A stretch of DNA of 11,556 nt, from NCBI GenBank assembly GCA_002420305.1, contig DIHT01000167.1:2662-14217 (forward strand), given 5' to 3'. Both the position numbers and the translations under genes were made by a program. Positions 5,442 to 11,556 of the stretch are shown in pieces. Source of the DNA: Akkermansiaceae bacterium UBA5689. Lineage in GTDB: Bacteria > Verrucomicrobiota > Verrucomicrobiia > Verrucomicrobiales > Akkermansiaceae. Positions within the stretch are counted from its first letter, which is position 1, and every line of letters starts with the position of its first letter. Under the pieces are notes generated by a model that ran no database searches, was not told the DNA's origin, and worked only from the letters and a program-made list of their open reading frames with translations.

Positions 5442-8218
5442 CACTCAGTGCTGGACATAACCTCCTCGCACCGGCGACACAATCCTTCTTCCCCTGTCGC
5501 GGCTGGTGGTTCATAGCGCCGGCAACGCGGACACATGGGATACTCGGTCTTCTTCGCCTTGGCGGAAATCCGGTCACCCTCAACAAGCTTAAGGTCTGAG
5601 ATAATGAAGAACTCCGTGAAGAAATCACGATCACTCAGGAGCTCACGCAATTCATGATCCGCGGGAAGGGTCAGCTCGACCGCCGCCTCGTTATTCTTGT
5701 TGAAGACCTTCGCCTGTACTTCTACTTCAATTGCGTTCTGGATGACTTCTCGAAGATCGAGAAGCTTATTAACCTCGTCTGTGGCTTCCCGGCCATCAAA
5801 GCGCTGGTCCGGTGCGGGGAAATCCTGCTCGTGTACACTTCCCTCCCGTCCCGCATGCTCCCATGCCTCCTCCGCGGTGAACGCCAGGATAGGAGCTAAA
5901 AGCCGCGTTAGAACATCGACGACGCTGTTCATGGCCGTCTGACTTGCCCGGCGGCGATCAGAATCTTCCCGGTCACAGTAGAGTCGGTCCTTGGTAAGGT
6001 CGATATAGACCGCGCTCAGTTCCCGGGCACAGAATTGATTAATTACCGTGAATACTTTCCGGAATTCGTAGGCGTCATAGGCTCGCCGGCATTCTCTGAC
6101 CACTTCATTCAGACATTCAAGAATCCACCGGTCCACCAATGTCATCTTGCCCGGATCCACCGAGTTCCGCTCCGGATCAAACCCGTGTAAATTACCCAGC
6201 AGGATCCTCAGAGTGTTACGAATCCGGCGATAGGGCTCTGCAACCTGCTTGAACAGATCCTCCCCGAAGGGCACCTCACTCTGCCAGTCAACGCTGCTGA
6301 CCCAGAGCCGCAGGATATCCGCGCCGTACTTGTTGTAATAGTGAGCTGCATCAATAGGCTTGCCGGACTTCTCGGCCTCGCTCTTGGAGAGCTTTCCCTT
6401 TTTGTCCTTATCGACCACGAAGCCGTGGGTCATCACCGTTTTATAGGGCGCACAACCACGATAGGCCACGCTCAACATAAGGGAGCTCTGGAACCATCCC
6501 CGATGCTGATCAGTCGCCTCGAGGTAGAGATCTGCCGGACTCTCCAACTCTGCATGACGGTCCAGAACCGCAACGTGGCTGCTTCCCGAGTCGATCCAGA
6601 CATCCAGAGTATCCCGGCATTTACGAGTGCCCTCTGGTAATCCCAAGCGACTTACCAGATCAGCCTCTTCGAGCTCAAACCAGATGTTGGTTCCCTCCTT
6701 CTCCACCAGATCTGCGACCTTTCGAGCGAGGTCCGCATCAAGAAGCACTTCGCCCTCAGCAGTGAAGAACACGGGAAGCGGGACTCCCCAGGTTCGTTGG
6801 CGGCTGATACACCAGTCCGGACGGGATTCCACGGTTCCGTAAATCCGATTCCGTCCCCAGTGGGGCAACCAATCTGTTTGATCAATTTCGGACAGGGCGG
6901 TGTCTCGAAGCCCATCCAACGAGATAAAGAACTGTTCAACGGCGCGAAAGATAATTGGCGTCTTGGACCGCCAGCAATGCGGGTAGTCGTGCCGGTATTC
7001 TTCTCGACCCAGAAGAACAGACAAACCTGCCAGCATACCTATAATATCCTCATTACTCTCGAAGACATGCCGCCCTACAAGATCAGGGATGCCGACCTCT
7101 TCTGTAAATTTCCCATCACTATCTACCGGTGAGACTACCTCAAGCCCATACTCCCTGCCCGCCACATAGTCGTCTGCTCCATGCCCCGGTGCTACATGAA
7201 CGATGCCTGTCCCCGTCTCCGTCGTGACAAAGGACCCCAGAATGATTTGTGAAGAGCGTGGCAGAAAGGGATGCTGGGCCTCAAGGCCTTCGGCAAGAGC
7301 TCCTTTGAATTCAACCATCTCGCCATGCGGGGCGAACCCGGTCTTGGCGGTGAACTCTTCCAAGAGGTCCTTCGCAAGGACGAGCCGGTGACTCACTCCC
7401 TCTTGATTCTCAAAGCATCCGGCCAGATAGGTAAAATCCCGGTGCACCGCTAGTCCTACGTTGGCGGGCAGGGTCCATGGGGTCGTCGTCCAGATCACGA
7501 ACTTGTGAGATTCCTCCGAGACTGAACCCGTCGCTTCACGAAACTTACTTTCCGACTCTTCCGTTAAGGCAAAGGGCGCCCAGATCGCAGGACTTATCTT
7601 CTCCTTATACTCCACCTCTGCCTCTGCGAGAGCAGTATGAGCACCATAGGACCACTGCACCGGCTTCTTGCTCTGATACACTGCACCCCTCTCGACCAGC
7701 TTGGCAAAAACACGAATAATTTCCGCCTCGTAGCTGGGATCGAGGGTGAGATAGGGGTTTGCCCAGTCCCCAAACACTCCAAGGCGCTGGAAACTTTCCC
7801 TCTGGGTGTCGATCCACTTCCGCGCAAAGCGCTCACAACGTCTCCGAATCTCAGCAGGCTCCTCATCCCGTGCCTCTTGTACCACCTTGAATTCAATGGG
7901 AAGGCCATGACAATCCCAACCCGGAATGAATGGGACCTCGTACCCCGACATGGTCCTTGATTTCGCAACAAGGTCCTTGAGGACCTTGTTGAGAGCGGTC
8001 CCCATGTGCACATCACCATTCGCAAACGGAGGCCCATCATGCAGGATGAATTTTGGCGCTCCCTCCGACCGGCGACGGGCGATGATCTTCTGGTAAATGC
8101 CGTCCTTCTCCCACTGCGCGAGGCGCTTGGGCTCGTTCTTCACGAGATCCCCTCGCATCGGGAAACTCGTCTGCGGCAGCGATAATGTACCCTTGTAGCC
8201 CTTCTCCGGAGCGCTCAT
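5441..8218 (-). CDS. ileS: Isoleucyl-tRNA synthetase
   Basis: 925 residues from the ATG at 8218, a normal length for bacterial IleS. The enzyme attaches isoleucine to tRNA-Ile and edits mischarged valine. The HIGH-class motif is HMGT (71-74) in DGPPFANGDVHMGTALNK. CHGLPIE (103-109) follows. The editing (CP1) domain spans about 185-410, with TTTPWTLPANVGLAV (244-258) and GTGIVHVAPGHGADDY (336-351), whose Asp350 matches the editing aspartate. The KMSKS-class motif is KLSKS (609-613). The anticodon-binding domain follows from about 690. A C-terminal zinc site has Cys896, Cys899, Cys914 and Cys917. The same frame stays open to 8905, but that part is antisense to another gene. The start at 8218 has an AGGAAGG site three bases upstream and precedes the expected N-terminus. 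The stop overlaps lspA. Confidence 0.98.
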   Translation of the reverse strand: MSAPEKGYKGTLSLPQTSFPMRGDLVKNEPKRLAQWEKDGIYQKIIARRRSEGAPKFILHDGPPFANGDVHMGTALNKVLKDLVAKSRTMSGYEVPFIPGWDCHGLPIEFKVVQEARDEEPAEIRRRCERFARKWIDTQRESFQRLGVFGDWANPYLTLDPSYEAEIIRVFAKLVERGAVYQSKKPVQWSYGAHTALAEAEVEYKEKISPAIWAPFALTEESESKFREATGSVSEESHKFVIWTTTPWTLPANVGLAVHRDFTYLAGCFENQEGVSHRLVLAKDLLEEFTAKTGFAPHGEMVEFKGALAEGLEAQHPFLPRSSQIILGSFVTTETGTGIVHVAPGHGADDYVAGREYGLEVVSPVDSDGKFTEEVGIPDLVGRHVFESNEDIIGMLAGLSVLLGREEYRHDYPHCWRSKTPIIFRAVEQFFISLDGLRDTALSEIDQTDWLPHWGRNRIYGTVESRPDWCISRQRTWGVPLPVFFTAEGEVLLDADLARKVADLVEKEGTNIWFELEEADLVSRLGLPEGTRKCRDTLDVWIDSGSSHVAVLDRHAELESPADLYLEATDQHRGWFQSSLMLSVAYRGCAPYKTVMTHGFVVDKDKKGKLSKSEAEKSGKPIDAAHYYNKYGADILRLWVSSVDWQSEVPFGEDLFKQVAEPYRRIRNTLRILLGNLHGFDPERNSVDPGKMTLVDRWILECLNEVVRECRRAYDAYEFRKVFTVINQFCARELSAVYIDLTKDRLYCDREDSDRRRASQTAMNSVVDVLTRLLAPILAFTAEEAWEHAGREGSVHEQDFPAPDQRFDGREATDEVNKLLDLREVIQNAIEVEVQAKVFNKNNEAAVELTLPADHELRELLSDRDFFTEFFIISDLKLVEGDRISAKAKKTEYPMCPRCRRYEPPAATGEEGLCRRCEEVMSSTE

Positions 8219-8221
8219 CAG

Positions 8222-8228
8222 CCTTCCT
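8222..8228 (-). promoter_or_regulatory. Ribosome binding site of ileS
   Basis: AGGAAGG on the minus strand ends three bases before the ATG at 8218. It is one of the few clear Shine-Dalgarno sites in the window. It decides the ileS start against the much longer open frame that continues to 8905. Confidence 0.65.
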
Positions 8229-8277
8229 GTAGCGGCGCACTCCCGCCGCCGCAAGCCCTGCGTGCCCCGTGATTGCA

Positions 8278-8317
8278 GGTATCCCAGCTGGGTTTTTGAC
8301 TTTTTCACGAGGATACC
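8278..8317. promoter_or_regulatory. Inverted repeat in the ileS / anchored-protein divergent region
   Basis: GGTATCC (8278-8284) and GGATACC (8311-8317) are exact inverted complements, 26 bases apart, in the 112-base gap between two divergent genes. A palindrome CCCAGCTGGG (8283-8292) and a TTGACT (8296-8301) that could serve as a rightward -35 lie between the arms. No matching -10 is clear. This could be an operator or chance. Confidence 0.22.
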
Positions 8318-8330
8318 CCAGACTTTAGGC

Positions 8331-9107
8331 ATGAATCCGATCACCACGCTTCTGGGAGCAACCGGCTTACTTCTCGTGGTCGCCGTGGCCCTCTCCGTCA
8401 TGAAAATGGGTAAAGGTGATGAAGAAGCGGAGATCAGGAAGCTGCGCGCGGAGCTCGACCTCCTGAATGCGCAACAGACCCAACTCACCCAGACACCTTC
8501 AGCTTCATTCCCAAATCCTCTTTCCACGCCGAGCCTCGATCCGTCACCGGAAATCACCCCACCAACGGGCATAAGTCCTTCTCCTCCCGAATCTGAGTCT
8601 ACTCCCAGAACGGCCGAGGCGAGCCCCGAGGATATTCCCTCCGACCCAATTACCGCACCAGACACTGCGGACGGAACCTCCGCTCCAACTCGAGCCCAGC
8701 TGGAAGAGGAGCTCGCAAAAGCAGAGCAGGAAAATGAGCTTTTGAAACGAGAAGCTCGGGAGGGACTAATCTCCAAGAGCATGATTGAATCTGCGGAAAA
8801 GCAGAAAGCCCGGGCCTCAACGGTCAAACAGGCATGGCTCCAGGCCAAGGTCATCGAGTGGGTTGCCAAGCAACCAGACCAGCAGTCGGGAGGGTTTGCC
8901 ATCATTGAGCTTCACCGGGATATGCCGCCTGGGACAATACTCGCTATCCGCAGGCAATCTGGCATTTACGGCCGTCTCATGGTGGACCACATCTATACCG
9001 ACAAGAATCAGGCCTCTGCAAATCCTGTCCGCGGCACATTTCCTGATGGCGAAGCGCCTGAGATAAACCCAGGGGATGAGTTGATCATTGCTCCTTTCGG
9101 AAGCTGA
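8331..9107 (+). CDS. Membrane-anchored coiled-coil protein with a beta-rich C-terminal domain, function unknown
   Basis: 258 residues from the ATG at 8331; the frame opens earlier (ATG at 8262), but the membrane segment begins only after 8331. In order, the protein shows a single membrane helix (about 5-24) and a charged heptad-like segment (30-54). Next is a Pro/Ser/Thr-rich linker (55-120) and a second coiled-coil segment (121-165) with RAQLEEELAKAEQENELLKR. A compact domain of alternating hydrophobic strands (172-258) completes it. That domain reads as GFAIIELH, PGTILAIRR, YGRLMVDHIY and INPGDELII. This resembles small beta domains common in verrucomicrobial proteins, and loosely the C-terminal domain of the flagellar protein FlgT; that likeness is from memory of the pattern. 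It probably projects from the inner membrane. The gene is divergent from ileS and converges on thrC, with 14 bases between stops. Protein-like composition shows this strand is the coding one, not the antisense ileS extension. Confidence 0.8.
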   Translation: MNPITTLLGATGLLLVVAVALSVMKMGKGDEEAEIRKLRAELDLLNAQQTQLTQTPSASFPNPLSTPSLDPSPEITPPTGISPSPPESESTPRTAEASPEDIPSDPITAPDTADGTSAPTRAQLEEELAKAEQENELLKREAREGLISKSMIESAEKQKARASTVKQAWLQAKVIEWVAKQPDQQSGGFAIIELHRDMPPGTILAIRRQSGIYGRLMVDHIYTDKNQASANPVRGTFPDGEAPEINPGDELIIAPFGS

Positions 9108-9121
9108 ATTTGCCGCCCGGT

Positions 9122-10432
9122 TCAGGAGATCATTCCCGACAACCAATCGAGAAAAGGACCCTCCTGAGCTCCCAGCTCAATTGCTATCTTTTCCCGTGCT
9201 GCAAGGCATGCAAGACGCTCAGGGATTTCCACAGCGCCAGAGCCTAGTTCCTCCTCCATCACGTCGAGAAATTTGGAAGGGTGAGCTGTCTCCAGGATAA
9301 CCATTTCGTCCTCTGGGGAATCTCTTCTCCACTGCTGCGCAGCCAGATAGCCCACCGCTCCATGAGGATCGATCACGTAGCCTGTGGTCTCCCTGACTTC
9401 TCTGATAGCCTCTCTGGTAGCATAATCATCAAAGTGAAAACCAGAAATCTGGTCGGCGACCCGGCTGTGCTCCCGACCATGTAGCTCAAGGATCCGGACA
9501 AAGTTGCTGGGAGCCCCGACGTCCATCGCATTAGAAATGGTAGGAAGGCTGGGCCGCGGCTCATAATGACCGCTTCTCAGGTAGGCCGGAACCACATCAT
9601 TGAGGTTTGTAGCTGCCACAAAATGGCCGACAGGGAGACCCATCTGGCGGGCTAGAAGCCCTGCAGTCAAGTTCCCAAAATTACCGCTTGGGACGACAAA
9701 AACAGGCTTCGATTCGTCAGGCATCTGCTGAGCTGCGCGGAAGTAGTAAAACGCCTGCGGAAGCAGCCGGGCGATATTGATCGAATTGGCAGACGTCAGG
9801 TTCAGCTTCTCGGAAAGAGGCTCATGAAGAAACGCTGCTTTGACCAGTCGCTGACAATCATCGAAAGAGCCCCTCACCTCGAGCGCCGTAATATTGTCCC
9901 CAAGGGTAGTGAGTTGTTTTTCCTGAAGGGCACTGACTTTCCCGCTGGGATAAAGCACTACGACCCTTGTCCCCCTCACCCGGTGGAACGCACTAGCGAC
10001 TGCTCCACCAGTATCTCCAGAGGTTGCCACCAGCACCGTCAGCTCGCGATCATCCTCGCGAGTCAGCCAGCCCATGAGGCGAGCCATGAAGCGAGCTCCG
10101 AAATCCTTAAACGCCAGCGAGGGGCCATGGAAGAGCTCCAGAATATTCATGCCCTCCGCTATCTTCACCAGCGGGGCATCAAAATTAATAGCCTGCCCGA
10201 CCATCTCACGCAGATCCTGCTCCGGAACGGACCCGTTGAAAAACGCTGACGCTACCCGGTAACTGAGTTCTGCAAAAGACCACTCACGCCAGCCCGGCTG
10301 CAATACTTCATCCGGTCGTGGCACTTCGGCAGGCATGTAGAGCCCGCTATCTGAAGGGAGCGACCGCAAAACCGCCTGCTTGAGATCGACGAATCTGCCA
10401 GCTGATGCAGTGCTGTAAAATTTCTGGGCCAC
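9122..10432 (-). CDS. thrC: Threonine synthase
   Basis: 436 residues, close to the E. coli enzyme's 428. This PLP enzyme converts O-phosphohomoserine to threonine and phosphate, the last step of the pathway. The N-terminus (MAQKFYSTAS, then LPSDSGLYMP at 25-34) is typical. The PLP lysine is Lys109 in GPSLAFKDFGARFM. SGDTGGA (138-144) and the phosphate-binding SGNFGN follow, and TSANSINIARLLPQ is the conserved mid-protein segment of this family. The GTG at 10432 is chosen because an in-frame TAG (10459-10457) closes the frame upstream and the family's N-terminus starts at once. No Shine-Dalgarno site is seen. It lies 59 bases after thrB and is probably co-transcribed with it. Confidence 0.97.
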   Translation of the reverse strand: MAQKFYSTASAGRFVDLKQAVLRSLPSDSGLYMPAEVPRPDEVLQPGWREWSFAELSYRVASAFFNGSVPEQDLREMVGQAINFDAPLVKIAEGMNILELFHGPSLAFKDFGARFMARLMGWLTREDDRELTVLVATSGDTGGAVASAFHRVRGTRVVVLYPSGKVSALQEKQLTTLGDNITALEVRGSFDDCQRLVKAAFLHEPLSEKLNLTSANSINIARLLPQAFYYFRAAQQMPDESKPVFVVPSGNFGNLTAGLLARQMGLPVGHFVAATNLNDVVPAYLRSGHYEPRPSLPTISNAMDVGAPSNFVRILELHGREHSRVADQISGFHFDDYATREAIREVRETTGYVIDPHGAVGYLAAQQWRRDSPEDEMVILETAHPSKFLDVMEEELGSGAVEIPERLACLAAREKIAIELGAQEGPFLDWLSGMIS

Positions 10433-10491
10433 GGAAAAGGGATGGGTATTTCGTTTCTACTTCAAGACACGGCCCTCCGGGCTTACAGGCA

Positions 10492-11439
10492 TTAGTCCAC
10501 TACATACACTCCACGAGGATTGATCCTCGATACGTAAACTTGGCTCCGAATCGGAGCCTCTGTAAACACGCGCGAGACCTCTTCCCCAACACGGCGAGCG
10601 GTTTCTTCCCCTTCGCACAGGGCGAATACACTCGGTCCCGCACCCGATATGCTGAATCCAAGAGCTCCCGCAGCCATGGCGTCTCGCTTGGCCCGGTAAA
10701 ACTCAGGAATCAGTTTCTGGCGACGCGGTTCAGCAATCACGTCGTGTATTGAACGACTAATCAACTCATAATCGTCTTGGATCAATCCACATAACAATCC
10801 TCCCAGGTTTCCTACCTGCTGTGTGACGTTGTCGAGGGGCACCTCAAGCGGCAGGATCTCCCTGGCTACCTTGGTAAGAATCTCAATATCAGGATGGACC
10901 ACCGTCGCCCAAAGGTTCTCCGGCCCTGGTAATTGCGCCATGTCCAATTCCTGATTCGACCGGATGAATACGATCCCTCCAAGAAGGCATGGCCCTACAT
11001 TATCTGCATGCCACGCCCCATCCGCGCTCGACTCTCCAGCCATCGCAAAAGGGAGAAGCTGCTTCTTGGTCAAAGGCTCCCCAATCAATTTATTTACGGC
11101 ATAGACTCCAGCAACCGCGCTGGCAGCACTGGAACCCAGACCGCTACCAAAGGGCATCTTCTTGTGAATCTCAAGTTCGACCCCGCGATCTAGCATTCCC
11201 AGATGGCGCAGCAAATCCTGAGCCGCCACCCCCGCAGTGTTCTGGGTTACCTCCATGGGAAGTTTGCCATCATCCCCGGTGATTTTTACAATACGTAACC
11301 CCGGTTCAGGCGAATGCCTTGCCACTACTTCATCCCCAGGCGCTTCAATAGCAAAGCCCAGAACATCATAGCCACACGCTACATTTGCCACCGTGGCAGG
11401 GGCAAATACGCGAACTTCCGTTATTTCTTCCTGAGCCAT
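10492..11439 (-). CDS. thrB: Homoserine kinase
   Basis: 315 residues from the ATG at 11439, typical for the GHMP kinase family. The enzyme phosphorylates homoserine with ATP to give the substrate of ThrC. PATVANVACGYDVLG (14-28) is the N-terminal homoserine kinase signature. PFGSGLGSSAAS (96-107) is the GHMP glycine-rich ATP loop. GAWHADNVGP (141-150) is the conserved active-site segment, and SISGAGPS (263-270) is the third GHMP motif. Directly downstream is thrC, so the two genes form a threonine pair; homoserine dehydrogenase is not in the window. No strong Shine-Dalgarno site precedes the start. Confidence 0.97.
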   Translation of the reverse strand: MAQEEITEVRVFAPATVANVACGYDVLGFAIEAPGDEVVARHSPEPGLRIVKITGDDGKLPMEVTQNTAGVAAQDLLRHLGMLDRGVELEIHKKMPFGSGLGSSAASAVAGVYAVNKLIGEPLTKKQLLPFAMAGESSADGAWHADNVGPCLLGGIVFIRSNQELDMAQLPGPENLWATVVHPDIEILTKVAREILPLEVPLDNVTQQVGNLGGLLCGLIQDDYELISRSIHDVIAEPRRQKLIPEFYRAKRDAMAAGALGFSISGAGPSVFALCEGEETARRVGEEVSRVFTEAPIRSQVYVSRINPRGVYVVD

Positions 11440-11493
11440 CTCTCGTCGGGGAGCGGAGCTCCTAACAGCTTTTCTCGCAGCGGGCCAGCGAAT

Positions 11494-11556
11494 TTACCGT
11501 TTCTCCTTACCCGCCAGTTGCCACATTCCGCCTACAAAAAGGGCACAAATGGGATT
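11494..11556 (-). CDS. Possible 3' end of a further leftward gene
   Basis: One minus-strand frame is open from the right edge to a TAA at 11496-11494. It would end a protein in ALFVGGMWQLAGKEKR, a hydrophobic stretch and a charged tail, which is plausible for a membrane protein. It would lie 54 bases before thrB in the same direction. Only 20 codons are visible, so chance cannot be excluded. Confidence 0.3.
   Translation of the reverse strand, partial: NPICALFVGGMWQLAGKEKR

Noticed and set aside
7594..8040. 148-codon minus-strand ORF in another frame of ileS
   Set aside because: It overlaps the catalytic and editing parts of ileS out of frame, and its Arg/Ser-rich composition is typical of a shadow frame.
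8283..8297. CCCAGCTGGG followed by five Ts as a terminator
   Set aside because: The palindrome has no loop and lies between divergent genes, where a terminator is not expected.
8219..8330. T-box type leader upstream of ileS
   Set aside because: The gap is too short and lacks recognisable T-box sequence. T-boxes are mainly a feature of Firmicutes and relatives.
8219..8905. Open 229-codon 5' extension of ileS on the minus strand
   Set aside because: It is antisense to the anchored-protein gene, has a serine-rich shadow-like composition, and lies upstream of a good Shine-Dalgarno site and the normal IleS N-terminus at 8218.

Overview
The window is a GC-rich, densely packed stretch of bacterial chromosome that holds mostly housekeeping genes. 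Several features suggest Verrucomicrobiota or a relative within the Planctomycetes-Verrucomicrobia-Chlamydiae group. These are exported EF-hand and signal-peptide methyltransferase proteins, a tiny entericidin-type lipoprotein, frequent GTG starts and few clear Shine-Dalgarno sites. This assignment is inferred from protein style; no rRNA or other phylogenetic marker is present. I see no mobile element, CRISPR array, tRNA or rRNA.

Left part (1-3041): a leftward gene for a secreted EF-hand protein runs off the left edge. It is divergent from a rightward gene for an exported-looking SAM-dependent methyltransferase. A 46-residue entericidin-like lipoprotein gene follows, then alanine racemase (alr), which makes D-alanine for peptidoglycan.

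Middle (3060-8218): a compact leftward cluster runs ileS - lspA - uppP - hisF. ileS and lspA meet at a TGATG junction. A 32-codon ORF starts in an ATGA overlap with lspA and ends three bases before uppP. The cluster combines isoleucyl-tRNA charging, lipoprotein signal-peptide removal, recycling of the undecaprenyl carrier and the cyclase subunit of histidine biosynthesis. With alr and the small lipoprotein, envelope biogenesis is a recurring theme.

Right part (8331-11556): a rightward gene, divergent from ileS, encodes a membrane-anchored coiled-coil protein with a proline-rich linker and a small beta-rich C-terminal domain. It converges on a leftward thrB - thrC pair, homoserine kinase and threonine synthase, the last two steps of threonine synthesis. 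A possible 3' end of another leftward gene lies at the right edge.

I did not find a convincing new multi-gene system. The most notable items are the small lipoprotein gene, the 32-codon ORF between lspA and uppP, the uncharacterised anchored protein at 8331, the duplicated EF-hand protein, the signal-peptide methyltransferase, and motif changes in Alr, IleS and LspA.
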